A DNA stretch of 64,000 nt from Pseudonocardia autotrophica. Lineage in GTDB: Bacteria; Actinomycetota; Actinomycetes; Mycobacteriales; Pseudonocardiaceae. A program made the translations under genes and the position numbers. Numbering within the stretch: the stretch's first letter is position 1; each line of letters opens with the position of its first letter. Of this stretch, positions 18,205-27,093 are shown piece after piece. Where the stretch lies: NCBI RefSeq assembly GCF_000717175.1, contig NZ_JNYD01000002.1, positions 248,001-312,000 on the forward strand, written 5' to 3'. The notes under the pieces were generated by a model. The model did not search any database, was not told where the DNA came from, and worked only from the letters and a program-made list of their open reading frames with translations.

Positions 18205-19320
18205 TCACTTCGAGTAGTCGATGATGCCGCGGATGATCTTTCCGTCGCGGAGGTCCTGGTAGCCGTCGTTGATCTCGTCGAGGGTGTAGCGGCGGGTGAT
18301 CAGCTCGTCGAGCTTGAGCTGCCCGGCGTCGTAGAGGCGCAGCATCCGGACGATGTCGTACTGGGGGTTCGACGAGCCGAAGAGCGTGCCCTTGATCGTC
18401 TTCTGGTTGAAGACCATGTCCGAGCCCGAGACGTGCACAGTGAGGTTGGCGGGGTTCGCGACGCCGGTGACGACGACGGTGCTGCCCTTGCCGATGACGG
18501 TGAACGCGTCCGTGATGACCTCCTCGGTCATCACACCGACGACGCAGATGGCCTGGTCCGCGCCCTCGCCCCAGGTGAGCTCCTCGACCGCCTCCGCGGC
18601 CTCCCCGGCGGTGGCGAAGACATGGGTGGCGCCGAACTCCTGAGCGGCTTCGCGCTTGAACGCGACCGGGTCGACGCAGATCACGTACTTCGCGCCGGCG
18701 TGTGCGGCGCCCTGGACGGCGTTCATGCCGACCCCGCCGAGGCCGTAGATCACGACGGTGTCGCCGGGCTTCACCCCGCCGGCGTTGACCGCGCTGCCCC
18801 AGCCGGTGGGGACCCCGCAACCGACCAGGACGGCCTTGTCCAGCGGGAGCCAGTCGTCGACCTTCACACAGGAGAGCTCCGAGACGGTGGCGTACTCGGA
18901 GAAGGCACCGAGCATGCAGAAGGCGCCGATGTCGCCGAGCTCGGCGTCGTGCATACGGAAGGTGCCGTCGGGCATGGAGCCCTCGAGGATGGTGGCACCC
19001 TGGTTGCACAGGTTCTGGCGGCCGGTGGAGCAGTAGCGGCAGATCCCGCAGGAGGGGATGAAGCTGCACACCACGTGATCGCCGGGCTGCATCTTGGTCA
19101 CGCCTGGGCCGACCTGCTCGACGACGCCTGCCGCCTCGTGGCCGCCGACGATCGGGAAGCGGACGACGTTGTCGCCGTCGACCATGTGCAGGTCGGAGTG
19201 GCAGAGGCCGGCCGCGGTCATCTTGAGCAGGACCTCGCCCGCCCGCGGCTCGTCGAGCTCGATCTCGCGGACGTCGAAGGGGGTGTGGTAGCCGGTCAGG
19301 ACGGCGGCGCGTGTCTTCAC
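18205..19320 (-). CDS. NDMA-type zinc-dependent alcohol dehydrogenase
   Basis: A 371-residue medium-chain zinc alcohol dehydrogenase of the actinobacterial NDMA-dependent type, whose tightly bound NAD is thought to be recycled with mycofactocin. Catalytic zinc ligands lie in GLCHSD and GGHEAAG. Structural zinc cysteines sit in SCGICRYCSTGRQNLC, and the cofactor motif is GLGGVG. It follows the aldehyde dehydrogenase by 35 bases in the same operon, so the pair would take an alcohol to an acid. Assignment to the NDMA subfamily is by overall similarity and is less sure than ADH itself. Confidence 0.88.
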   Translation of the reverse strand: MKTRAAVLTGYHTPFDVREIELDEPRAGEVLLKMTAAGLCHSDLHMVDGDNVVRFPIVGGHEAAGVVEQVGPGVTKMQPGDHVVCSFIPSCGICRYCSTGRQNLCNQGATILEGSMPDGTFRMHDAELGDIGAFCMLGAFSEYATVSELSCVKVDDWLPLDKAVLVGCGVPTGWGSAVNAGGVKPGDTVVIYGLGGVGMNAVQGAAHAGAKYVICVDPVAFKREAAQEFGATHVFATAGEAAEAVEELTWGEGADQAICVVGVMTEEVITDAFTVIGKGSTVVVTGVANPANLTVHVSGSDMVFNQKTIKGTLFGSSNPQYDIVRMLRLYDAGQLKLDELITRRYTLDEINDGYQDLRDGKIIRGIIDYSK

Positions 19321-19355
19321 GATGGGTCTCCTCCGGTAGGGGTGATCGGTGGTGG

Positions 19356-20849
19356 TCAGCCGTGGAAGGTCCAGACGGACTTGGTCTCGAGGTAGCCCTC
19401 GAGGCTGTCGGGTCCGAGGTCGCGGCCGTAGCCGGACTGTCGGTAGCCGCCGAACGGGGCCGCCGGGTCGGTGAGTCCCCAGCCGTTGACGTAGACCGTC
19501 CCGGCACGCAGCGCCCTGGTGGCGCGGTGCGCGAGGCTCACGTCGCGCGTCCAGATGCCCGCGGCGAGGCCGTACTCGCTGTCGTCGGCGCGGCGCAGCA
19601 CCTCGTCGGTGTCGTCGAAGGGCAGCACGGTCAGCACCGGGCCGAAGATCTCCTCCGTGGCGCAGGCCATGTCGTCCCGGGCGTCGGAGATGATCGTGGC
19701 CGGGTGGAAGAACCCGTCCGCGGACACGTCCGGCCCGACGTGGACGCTGGCGCCCTGCTCGACCGCGAGGCTCACGTGCTGCCCGACCTTCGCCTTCTGC
19801 GAGGCGTTGACCAGCGGGCCGAGCTCGGTGCCTTCGTCCAGGCCGTGTCCCGGCCGCAGACCGTCGGCGATCCCGTGCAGCCGCTCCACGACCTGGTCGT
19901 GCACGGAGCGGTGGACGTACAGCCGCGAGGGGGCGCTGCAGGTCTGGCCGGAGTGCCAGAAGAGGCCACCGGCTGAGCCCGCCACGGCCGCGTCGAGGTC
20001 CGCGTCGGCGAAGATGATGTTCGCGCTCTTCCCGCCGAGCTCCAGCGTCACCCGCTTGACCTGGTCCGCCGCCCGGCGGGCGATCTCCTTCCCCACGGCG
20101 GTCGAACCGGTGAAAGTGATCTTGTCGACGCCGGGGTGGTCGACCAGGGCCTGGCCCGCCTCCTGTCCGCGGCCGGGCACGACGTTGAGGACTCCCGCGG
20201 GCAGACCGGCCTCAACGGCCAGCTCGGCCAGCCAGAGCGCGGAGTGCGGGGTCTCCTCCGAGGGCTTCAGCACGATGGTGCAGCCGGCGGCCAGGGCGGG
20301 CGCGAGCTTCCAGCCGCACAGCAGCAGCGGGAAGTTCCAGGCGGTGATCGCGCCGACCACGCCGACGGGGTCCTTCTCGGTGGCGATGTGGACACCCGGG
20401 TGGGAGGTCGGCACCGTCGAGCCGACGATCTTGGTGGGCCAGCCGGCGAAGTAGTGGAAGCTGCGGGCGGCGAAGTCGACGTCGATGCCGCGGGCGGCGG
20501 CGCGGACCTTGCCCGCGTCGAGCACCTCGAGCTCGGCGAACTCGTCGGCGTGATCGAGGATGGCGTCGCCGATGCGGTGCAGGACCTTGCCGCGCTCGAT
20601 CGGCGTCAGGGTCCGCCATTCCGACGCCGGGTCGAACGCCCGGCGCGCGGCCCGGACCGCACGGTCGACGTCCGCCGCGTCGCCGCAGGCGGCGGTGCCG
20701 ATGCGGTGGCCGTCCGCAGGGTCGAGCACGGGGAGGGTCTGTCCGCTCAGGGCGGGCAGGGCCTGCCCGTCGATGAACACGTGGGGCGGTAGAGCCAGCC
20801 TCGTGGCCACGGCGGGGGAGAGGGCGCGTGTGTCAGTGCTCAGGGTCAT
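19356..20849 (-). CDS. Aldehyde dehydrogenase, NAD(P)-dependent
   Basis: A 497-residue aldehyde dehydrogenase of normal length. The general base Glu lies in VTLELGGKSA, the catalytic Cys in SGQTCSAPSR, and the cofactor motif in TFTGSTAVGKEIA. It oxidises an aldehyde to its acid. ATG 20849 has GAAGGAG upstream. It is the first gene of the leftward operon that runs to 13680. A TTGTATCAA-type site lies 16 bases before its start. Confidence 0.92.
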   Translation of the reverse strand: MTLSTDTRALSPAVATRLALPPHVFIDGQALPALSGQTLPVLDPADGHRIGTAACGDAADVDRAVRAARRAFDPASEWRTLTPIERGKVLHRIGDAILDHADEFAELEVLDAGKVRAAARGIDVDFAARSFHYFAGWPTKIVGSTVPTSHPGVHIATEKDPVGVVGAITAWNFPLLLCGWKLAPALAAGCTIVLKPSEETPHSALWLAELAVEAGLPAGVLNVVPGRGQEAGQALVDHPGVDKITFTGSTAVGKEIARRAADQVKRVTLELGGKSANIIFADADLDAAVAGSAGGLFWHSGQTCSAPSRLYVHRSVHDQVVERLHGIADGLRPGHGLDEGTELGPLVNASQKAKVGQHVSLAVEQGASVHVGPDVSADGFFHPATIISDARDDMACATEEIFGPVLTVLPFDDTDEVLRRADDSEYGLAAGIWTRDVSLAHRATRALRAGTVYVNGWGLTDPAAPFGGYRQSGYGRDLGPDSLEGYLETKSVWTFHG

Positions 20850-20864
20850 CAGCGACTCCTTCTC

Positions 20865-20878
20865 GATATTTGATACAA
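20865..20878 (-). promoter_or_regulatory. GntR-type operator, site A (aldehyde dehydrogenase operon)
   Basis: On the minus strand this reads TTGTATCAAATATC. It matches sites B (21007-21020) and C (25916-25929) at 11 or more of 14 positions. The core TTG-N3-CAA is a short dyad typical of FCD-type GntR operators. It overlaps the leader of the aldehyde dehydrogenase gene. Confidence 0.65.
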
Positions 20879-21006
20879 TTGCACACTGTGTCAGCGAGTA
20901 CAACCGTCGACTTGTCGATACTCCGCTGAGCTGCAGGTTCACCCCCCGGCCGCAGGCCAGGGTCCGGGTAGCGGGTGCCGTGGACCACCATGGCACCTTG
21001 CGCAGG

Positions 21007-21020
21007 TTGTATCAAGGATC
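21007..21020 (+). promoter_or_regulatory. GntR-type operator, site B (DUF35-thiolase operon)
   Basis: Reads TTGTATCAAGGATC, 61 bases before the DUF35 gene start, in the 232-base divergent region shared with the aldehyde dehydrogenase operon. Same consensus as sites A and C. Confidence 0.65.
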
Positions 21021-21081
21021 TAACGTCGATTGCAGAGATGGGAGCTCACTGCTCCCGCCGAACAGTCCCCTGGAGGCGTCG

Positions 21082-21528
21082 ATGCCCCCCACGAACACCT
21101 CGGATGCTTCGGCTCCTGTACGGACCCGGCCCTTCCGCGAGGGCCTGGTGTCGCTCGAGCCGCCGCGTCTGCTCGGATCCCGCTGTGGTGCGTGTGCCAC
21201 GGCGACCTTCCCGCCCCGCGAGTTCTGTCCGGCCTGCCGCGCGGTGGAGGGGCTGGAGAAGACCGAGCTCGACCGCCGCGGGCGGATCCACTCGTTCACC
21301 GTCGTCCGGCAGGCCCCGCCCGGGGTCGCGGTGCCCTATGTCCTGGCCTGGGTGGACCTGCCCGCCGACCAGGTGCGGTTGATGTCCACCGTGGTGGGTG
21401 CGGAGCCGGAGGCGGTCGAGCTCGGCCTGCCGGTGGAGCTCGAGCTCACCCCGTTCGCCACCGGCGAGGACGGCGCCGAGCTGCTGGGCTTCCGCTTCCG
21501 CGTGATCGATGGGGAGGAGAACGCATGA
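21082..21528 (+). CDS. Zn-ribbon/OB-fold (DUF35) protein, thiolase partner
   Basis: A 148-residue protein with an N-terminal rubredoxin-like zinc ribbon (RCGAC and FCPAC) and an OB-fold that binds acyl-CoA, as in ChsH2-type proteins. These proteins form complexes with SCP2-type thiolases or retro-aldolases. ATG 21082 follows GGAGGCG. The stop overlaps the thiolase start (ATGA), so the two are made together, as a partner pair should be. It is first in a five-gene rightward operon. Confidence 0.85.
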   Translation: MPPTNTSDASAPVRTRPFREGLVSLEPPRLLGSRCGACATATFPPREFCPACRAVEGLEKTELDRRGRIHSFTVVRQAPPGVAVPYVLAWVDLPADQVRLMSTVVGAEPEAVELGLPVELELTPFATGEDGAELLGFRFRVIDGEENA

Positions 21529-22679
21529 GCCTCGCTCCCGCCCATGTCGCTGGCGCCGGGATGGTCCGGTTCGGCAAGTACCCGGCCGACGTCACGCTCG
21601 AGCGCATGGCGGCCGGGGCGGCCCGCGCCGCCCTGGCCGACGCCGGAGCCGACCTCGGACAGGTCGACGGGCTCTACGTCGGCCATGTGTTCGGCGGCCC
21701 GGTGGCCGGGCAACGGGTCGCGGCGCAGGTCGGGCTGGACGGCAGGCCGGTGTCCAACCACGAGAACTACTGCGCCAGCGGCGCCACCGCGGTCCGCGAG
21801 GCCTGGGTCGCCCTGGCCGCCGGGCTGCACGACGTCGTCCTGGTGATCGGCGTGGAGAAGATGACCGACCGGATCTCCGGCGGGGTCCGCCCGGACCCCG
21901 GTGACCTCGACGCCGCCGTCGGCTATGTCATGGCCGCGGGACACGCGATGAGTGCCCGCCGCTACATGGCCGACCACGGGGCCACCCGGGAGCAGATCGC
22001 CGCAGTGGCCGTGAAGAACCACGCGCACTCGGTGCACAACCCGTTCGCGCAGTACCGGAAGCCGATCTCCCTGGAGCAGGTCCTCGGGGCGCGGCAGATC
22101 GCCGAGCCGCTCGGGCTGCTGGACTGCAGCCCGATCTCGGACGGCGCCGCGGCGGTCGTGCTGTGCAGCCCCGCGGGCCTGCGCCGGCTGGGGCTCTCCG
22201 GCCCGGTTCCCCGCGTGCTGGGGGTGGGGCTGGTCAGCGGGGCCGTGCAGACCGGACTCGGTGATCTCAATGCCGAGGACGTCTCACGGCGGGCCGGCGA
22301 GGAGGCGTGGAAGCTGTCCGGGGTCGGCCCGGACGAGATCGACCTCGTCGAGATGCACGACTGCTTCACCATCGCCGAGGTCGTCCGCATGGAGGGCCTC
22401 GGCCTGGTTCCGCATGGACGGGGCGCGGCGTGGGCGGCCGACGGGCACACCGCCCTCGGTGGACGGCTGCCGGTCAATCCCTCCGGGGGCCTGCTCTCGC
22501 GCGGCCACCCCGTCGGCGCCACCGGGGCCGCGCAGGTCTGCGAGCTGACCTGGCAGCTGCGGGGCACCGCGGGTGGCAGGCAGGTCGACGGTGCCCGCAC
22601 CGCCCTGGCCTACTGCAAGGGCGGCACCGTCAACGGCACCGACGGCGGCTCGGTCACCACGGTGGTGATGGCGCGATGA
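21525..22679 (+). CDS. SCP2-type thiolase / acetyl-CoA acetyltransferase
   Basis: A 384-residue SCP2-type thiolase with a full catalytic set: nucleophile Cys83 in NYCASG, His278 in MHDCF, His328 in GHPVGATG, and Cys364 in YCKGG. It should cleave or form a 3-ketoacyl-CoA bond. It overlaps the DUF35 gene before it and the SDR-like gene after it by four bases each. Because its catalytic set is complete, I treat it as a true thiolase, unlike the second thiolase-fold protein at 25951. Confidence 0.88.
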   Translation: MSLAPAHVAGAGMVRFGKYPADVTLERMAAGAARAALADAGADLGQVDGLYVGHVFGGPVAGQRVAAQVGLDGRPVSNHENYCASGATAVREAWVALAAGLHDVVLVIGVEKMTDRISGGVRPDPGDLDAAVGYVMAAGHAMSARRYMADHGATREQIAAVAVKNHAHSVHNPFAQYRKPISLEQVLGARQIAEPLGLLDCSPISDGAAAVVLCSPAGLRRLGLSGPVPRVLGVGLVSGAVQTGLGDLNAEDVSRRAGEEAWKLSGVGPDEIDLVEMHDCFTIAEVVRMEGLGLVPHGRGAAWAADGHTALGGRLPVNPSGGLLSRGHPVGATGAAQVCELTWQLRGTAGGRQVDGARTALAYCKGGTVNGTDGGSVTTVVMAR

Positions 22680-23251
22680 CGACCTCCACCCTCCGGCCGG
22701 TGCACGTGGTGGGAGGCGGTGAGCTCGGTCCGCTGGTCGAGCGGGCGCTGGAGACCGTGGACGCCGTGGCCCCGTCCGCGTGCGTCGTCGCGCCCGTGCC
22801 CCGGCGTGCCCCGCTGGCCGACCTGACGGACGCCCGGCTCGCCGACGAGGTCGCGGGCTCGCTCGAGGCGGTGCTCGCCGCGGTCCGGGGCGAGCTCACC
22901 CACCTCGGGTCCGGCGCCCAACGCGGGTCCGGCGCCCACCGCGGGTCCGGCGGCCGCCTCGTGTTCGTGCTGCCCGCCGAGCCGCTCATGGCGGTCGGTG
23001 GCGGGACCGCGCCCTCCGCGGTGACCAACGGCGTGCTCTCCATGGCCCGCACGCTGTCCATCGAGCTCGCCCGAGACGCGGTCACCGTCAACGTCCTGGC
23101 CGTCGCGGCCGAGGAGTCGAGCGGCGGCACCGACCCCACTGCGTCGCTGACCGCCCAGCTGGCGGCCCTGCTCGGGCCGGGCGGCGAGCGGATCACCGGG
23201 CAGGAGATCTACCTGACCGCCGGCTCCGACTTGGGAAGGCTGCGCCCATGA
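22676..23251 (+). CDS. Degenerate SDR-like protein, catalytic residues lost
   Basis: A 191-residue protein, much shorter than a classical SDR. The second half follows the SDR pattern (NGVLSMARTLSIELARDAV, then TVNVLAV). The usual Tyr and Lys of YxxxK are replaced by Pro113 and Thr117, and the N-terminal cofactor motif is absent. A GSG-rich linker (residues 78-93) comes from a three-unit 18-base DNA repeat. It overlaps both neighbours by four bases, so it is translated with the operon. It may be a structural or inactive partner subunit of the next SDR. Confidence 0.65.
   Translation: MTTSTLRPVHVVGGGELGPLVERALETVDAVAPSACVVAPVPRRAPLADLTDARLADEVAGSLEAVLAAVRGELTHLGSGAQRGSGAHRGSGGRLVFVLPAEPLMAVGGGTAPSAVTNGVLSMARTLSIELARDAVTVNVLAVAAEESSGGTDPTASLTAQLAALLGPGGERITGQEIYLTAGSDLGRLRP
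22906..22955. repeat. Tandem 18-base repeat inside the degenerate SDR gene
   Basis: Units at 22906-22923, 22924-22941 and a partial unit at 22942-22955 share CGGGTCCGGCGCCC. They keep the reading frame and encode the GSGAxR-type linker, so the gene can change length by slippage without frameshift. Confidence 0.75.
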
Positions 23252-24000
23252 CCGCCCTCACCGGCAGGATCGCCCTGGTCACCGGGGGCGCAGGCGGCAT
23301 CGGGCGCAGCATCTGCGGCGCGCTCGCGGCCCGTGGCGCCACGGTCGTGGTCGCCGACCTCGACGGGGAGGCGACGGCCGCTGCGGCCGCCGCGATCGAC
23401 ATCGAGCACCCGGGCCGAGCGCACCCGCTGGTCCTGGACGTGACCGATCCCGCGTCCCGGACTGCGGCGATCGGGTTCGGCGCCGACCTCGGCGGGGTGG
23501 ACGTGCTGGTCAACTGCGCCGGCGTGCTGCGTGACGCGCGGATCGGGCGGCTCGAGCCCGCCCTGTTCCGGCGACTGTTGGAAATCAACCTGCTCGGTCC
23601 GCTGGCCCTGACCCGCCTCGTCGCGCCCGGGATGGCCGCGCGGGGCGGGGGAGCGGTCGTGAACCTGGCCTCGCGCGCGTGGCTCGGCACGTTCGGGTCC
23701 ACGGCCTACTCCACGGCGAAGGGCGGGCTCGTCGGCGCGACGCGGTCGCTCGCCCTCGAGCTCGGCCCCGCCGGGATCACCGTCAACGCCGTGGCCCCCG
23801 GGTTCGTCGAGACCCCGATGACCGACGGGCTGCCCCCGGACATCCGCGGCCGCACCCTGGCGGCCATCCCGGTCGGTCGGGGCGGCCGTCCCGACGACGT
23901 CGCCGGCGCCGTCGCCTACCTCGCCGAGGCCCCCTACGTCACCGGGCAGGTCCTCGTCGTGTGCGGCGGGCGCAGCATCGGCGACCCCTACGCCGCATGA
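23248..24000 (+). CDS. SDR family oxidoreductase
   Basis: A 250-residue classical SDR, probably a 3-hydroxyacyl-CoA or related dehydrogenase given its neighbours. It has TGGAGGIG, NCAG in place of NNAG, catalytic Ser in LASRAWLG and YSTAK. The PGFVETPM segment and a closing VCGGRSIG complete the fold. It overlaps the degenerate SDR gene by four bases, and its stop lies 11 bases before the racemase start. It could make the 3-ketoacyl-CoA that the upstream thiolase cleaves. Confidence 0.9.
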   Translation: MTALTGRIALVTGGAGGIGRSICGALAARGATVVVADLDGEATAAAAAAIDIEHPGRAHPLVLDVTDPASRTAAIGFGADLGGVDVLVNCAGVLRDARIGRLEPALFRRLLEINLLGPLALTRLVAPGMAARGGGAVVNLASRAWLGTFGSTAYSTAKGGLVGATRSLALELGPAGITVNAVAPGFVETPMTDGLPPDIRGRTLAAIPVGRGGRPDDVAGAVAYLAEAPYVTGQVLVVCGGRSIGDPYAA

Positions 24001-24011
24001 GGAGACCCACC

Positions 24012-25121
24012 GTGCCCGACGCCGCACCGCAGCCCACCGAGGGGCCCCTGACCGGGATCAAGGTCGTCGAGTTCGCCGGGCTCGGGCCCGGCCCGTTCGC
24101 CGCGATGCTGCTCGCCGACGGCGGCGCGGACGTCCTGCGCATCGACCGCCCCACCGGCCCCGTCGACGGCGGCGCGCTCACCCGCGGCCGCCCCTGGATC
24201 GGACTCGACCTCAAGGACCCCGCCGACCTCGACACCGCCCGTGCGCTGGTCAGCTGCGCCGACGTGCTCGTCGAGGGATTCCGGCCCGGGGTCATGGAAC
24301 GCCTCGGGCTCGGCCCCGACGACTGCCGGGCGGACAACCCCGGCCTGGTCTACGGCCGGATGACCGGCTGGGGGCAGGACGGGCCGCGTGCCCGCCAGGC
24401 CGGTCACGACATCAACTACCTGGCGCTGACCGGGGCGCTGCGCTCGATCGCGCGCCGCGGCGAGGGCCCGGTCCCGCCGCTGAACCTGGTCGGCGACTAC
24501 GGCGGCGGCGGGATGATGCTGGCCTTCGGCATCGTCACCGCCCTGCTCGAGCGGCACCGCAGCGGGCGCGGGCAGGTCGTCGACGCGGCCATGGTCGACG
24601 GCGTGAGTCTGCTGATGACCGGGGTCTGGAGCCGTGCCGCGCAGGGCCGCTGGTCGCACGAGCCGGGAACCAACGACATCGACACGGGTGCGCCGTTCTA
24701 CGACGTCTACGCCACCGCCGACGGCGAGTACATGGCTGTCGGCAGCATCGAGCCGCAGTTCTGGGCCCGGCTGCTGCAGGGCCTGGGGCTCGACCCCGAC
24801 ACCCTGCCCGCCCAGTGGGACCGCGAGGCGTGGCCGCAGATGAAGGAGGTCGTCGCCGACGCGTTCGCCACCCGCACCCGCGCGGAGTGGACCGAGGTCT
24901 TCGCCGACCTCGATGCGTGCGTCACCCCGGTCCTGTCCCTGGCCGAGGCCCCGGTCGACGCCCATCTCCGTGCTCGTCGGACCCTCGTGCAGCGGCCGGA
25001 CGGGCCGCAGCCGGCCGCGGCACCGCGTCTCGATCGCACCCCACTACGGGCCAGGGAGGCCGGAACGGTGGAGAAGGCCCTCGGTCGCTGGGGCGTGTCA
25101 CTCACAGCAGGTGCGCGGTGA
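24012..25121 (+). CDS. Alpha-methylacyl-CoA racemase (CaiB/BaiF family)
   Basis: A 369-residue member of the CaiB/BaiF family. The residues that mark alpha-methylacyl-CoA racemase are present: His132 in GHDINY, Asp162 in VGDYGGGGM and Glu247 in SIEPQFW. These match the recalled positions 126, 156 and 241 of the Mycobacterium MCR enzyme with a constant shift of 6, so racemase is favoured over CoA-transferase. It would set the 2-methyl configuration needed for beta-oxidation of branched acyl-CoA. GTG 24012 has GAGGAG upstream; an ATG 15 bases earlier overlaps the SDR stop. It is last in its operon. Confidence 0.9.
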   Translation: MPDAAPQPTEGPLTGIKVVEFAGLGPGPFAAMLLADGGADVLRIDRPTGPVDGGALTRGRPWIGLDLKDPADLDTARALVSCADVLVEGFRPGVMERLGLGPDDCRADNPGLVYGRMTGWGQDGPRARQAGHDINYLALTGALRSIARRGEGPVPPLNLVGDYGGGGMMLAFGIVTALLERHRSGRGQVVDAAMVDGVSLLMTGVWSRAAQGRWSHEPGTNDIDTGAPFYDVYATADGEYMAVGSIEPQFWARLLQGLGLDPDTLPAQWDREAWPQMKEVVADAFATRTRAEWTEVFADLDACVTPVLSLAEAPVDAHLRARRTLVQRPDGPQPAAAPRLDRTPLRAREAGTVEKALGRWGVSLTAGAR

Positions 25122-25195
25122 CCGCGGCGCAGTCCATCCCGCTGGGTCGGGTGATAGTTTATCCAGGGCTGAACGGGCGATCGGGGGGAGCCGGC

Positions 25196-25876
25196 GTGGC
25201 TGGACGAGCACGCGCTGCCGCTCGCCCCCGCCTGCAGCGCCGGGCGATGAGCGTCGAGGTGGCCGAGCACATCCGCTCGATGATCTTCGATGGACGTCTG
25301 AAGGCCGAGCAGCGCGTCCCGCAGGACGCCATCGCCGAGGAGCTCGGCGTGAGCCGCCTACCGGTGCGCGAAGCGCTGATCACCCTCGAGGCCGACGGTC
25401 TGGTCGCCTCCGAGCCGCATCGCGGCACGTTCGTCGTACCCATCCGCGCCGAGGACATCACCGACCACTACCGCCTCTACGGCATGGCCCAAGGGCTCGC
25501 CGCGGCCGGGGCGGTCCGGCGGATGACGGAGCCGGTGCTGACCAGGTTGGAAGAGCTGCATGCGCAGATGTGCGCCAGTGAGGATCCGGACCTGCTGCAC
25601 GACCTGAACTGGGAGTTCCACTCCCTGATCAACAGAACGGGCGCGAGCCGCCGGACCCTGTCGGTGCTGCGACACCTGTCGCACAACCTGCCGCGCGAGG
25701 TCTACAGCCTGCCGGCCGCCGCGAGCCCGCAGGCCAACCGTGGGCACGCGCGCATCATCGCCGCGCTGCGCGCCGGCAACGAGGCCGAGGCCGATCTGGC
25801 CAACCGCGAGCACGTCCAGCAGGAGGGCGACCAGGTCGTCGCGGCGCTCAAGCGCGACGGCATCCTCGCCGACTGA
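25196..25876 (+). CDS. GntR family (FCD-type) transcriptional regulator
   Basis: A 226-residue GntR regulator. The winged helix spans about residues 18-80 (QDAIAEELGVSRLPVREAL), followed by an all-helical FCD ligand domain with His in NWEFHSLINRT and NRGHARI, typical metal/ligand residues. GTG 25196 has GGGGGGAG upstream. It sits between the two rightward catabolic operons. The TTGTATCAA sites before three promoters fit this family's operators, so it is the likely local repressor. A GATAGTTTATC dyad near 25153 may allow self-control. Confidence 0.88.
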   Translation: MAGRARAAARPRLQRRAMSVEVAEHIRSMIFDGRLKAEQRVPQDAIAEELGVSRLPVREALITLEADGLVASEPHRGTFVVPIRAEDITDHYRLYGMAQGLAAAGAVRRMTEPVLTRLEELHAQMCASEDPDLLHDLNWEFHSLINRTGASRRTLSVLRHLSHNLPREVYSLPAAASPQANRGHARIIAALRAGNEAEADLANREHVQQEGDQVVAALKRDGILAD

Positions 25877-25915
25877 CGGCCAACCCGCCGGACCACGCCG
25901 CTCCTGAGGCGCTCG

Positions 25916-25929
25916 CTGTATCAAAGATC
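25916..25929 (+). promoter_or_regulatory. GntR-type operator, site C (aldolase-ligase operon)
   Basis: Reads CTGTATCAAAGATC, 21 bases before the start of the thiolase-fold gene. It is nearly identical to site B and lies just downstream of the GntR gene. Confidence 0.65.
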
Positions 25930-25950
25930 CGAACAAGGGAGGTTCGGGAC

Positions 25951-27093
25951 ATGACCACTCCCGTTGCGGTGGTCGGCGTCGGCACCACCGACTTCGGCGC
26001 CCTCGGACGCACCGCCGACGACCTGGCCGGTGAGGCGTTGCGTGTCGCCCTGGACGACGCCGGTCTGGCCGGCCTCGATGTCGACGGGCTGCTGACCCAC
26101 CGCGTGGACAGCTACGAAGGCCTCGCGGCCGAGCACGGGCTCGACCCGCGCTGGACCGTCGCTCTGCCGCCGGAAGGGCGCATGACCGGCCCGGCGCTCC
26201 AGCTGGCGGCCGCCGCGCTGCGCGAAGGCCTGTGCCATACGGTGGTCCTGGTCTACGGCAACGACGGCCGCACCCGTGGCGCCACCTACGGCGCCGGCAA
26301 CTCGGGCTCGACCGCCGCCGGCGAGGGGTACGGCACCACCCCCGCGCTGACCGCGCCGCACGGGATGACCTCGCCGGGGGCGTTCTCGGCGCTGATGCTG
26401 CAGCGTCATCGCCACCTGTACGGCACCACCGAGGAACAGCTCGGCGCCGTCGCCACCACCTTCCGCGCGCACGCCGCCCTCAATCCGCAGGCCCTGCGCC
26501 GCGACCCGCTGACGCTGGAGGACTACCTCGCCTCCCGCTACGTCGTCGCTCCTCTGCACGTGTTCGACTACTGCCAGATCAACGACGGTGGCGTCGCGCT
26601 CGTGCTCACCACGCTCGAGCGGGCCCGCGACCAGCGCCGCGCCCCGGTACACGTGCTCGGCGCCGCCCAACGCGCCCGGCTGACCGGGTCCGACCTGCCG
26701 CCGGACGACTTCTGGGCCGACGCCCTGACCGAGGTCGGGGAGGCGGTGCTGCGGTCGGGCGGGCGGAGCCGCGGGGACGTCGACGCGCTCATGGTCTACG
26801 ACAACTTCAGTCCGAACGTGCTGTTCACTCTCGAGGGCCTCGGCTGGTGCAAGGTCGGCGAGTCGGGGGAGTGGGTTGCCGAGGGGCGGATCGCCCTGGG
26901 CGGTCGGCTTCCCTGCAACACGTCCGGCGGTCAGCTCTCCGAGGGCTACCTGCAGGGTTGGGGCCTCGTCGTGGAGGCGGTGCGTCAGCTCCGCGGCGAG
27001 TGCGGGGCGCGTCAGGTGCCCGGGGCTCGCACGGTCCAGTACGCCTGCGCCGCCCCGATCGTGTCCTCGGTGCTGTTCGGGCGGGAAGCCTGA
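25951..27093 (+). CDS. Thiolase-fold protein, probable Ltp2-like retro-aldolase
   Basis: A 380-residue thiolase-superfamily protein that lacks the thiolase nucleophile Cys and the GHPxGATG histidine. It has YDNFS (Tyr283) where thiolases have HDCF, and NTSGGQLSEGYLQG (Tyr333) in place of the GHP loop. This is the pattern of Ltp2-type aldolases, which cleave 3-hydroxyacyl-CoA bonds with a tertiary alcohol using tyrosines. The next gene encodes a DUF35 partner and overlaps by one base, as ltp2 partners usually do. Retro-aldolase is therefore the best reading, by family logic rather than proof. Confidence 0.75.
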   Translation: MTTPVAVVGVGTTDFGALGRTADDLAGEALRVALDDAGLAGLDVDGLLTHRVDSYEGLAAEHGLDPRWTVALPPEGRMTGPALQLAAAALREGLCHTVVLVYGNDGRTRGATYGAGNSGSTAAGEGYGTTPALTAPHGMTSPGAFSALMLQRHRHLYGTTEEQLGAVATTFRAHAALNPQALRRDPLTLEDYLASRYVVAPLHVFDYCQINDGGVALVLTTLERARDQRRAPVHVLGAAQRARLTGSDLPPDDFWADALTEVGEAVLRSGGRSRGDVDALMVYDNFSPNVLFTLEGLGWCKVGESGEWVAEGRIALGGRLPCNTSGGQLSEGYLQGWGLVVEAVRQLRGECGARQVPGARTVQYACAAPIVSSVLFGREA

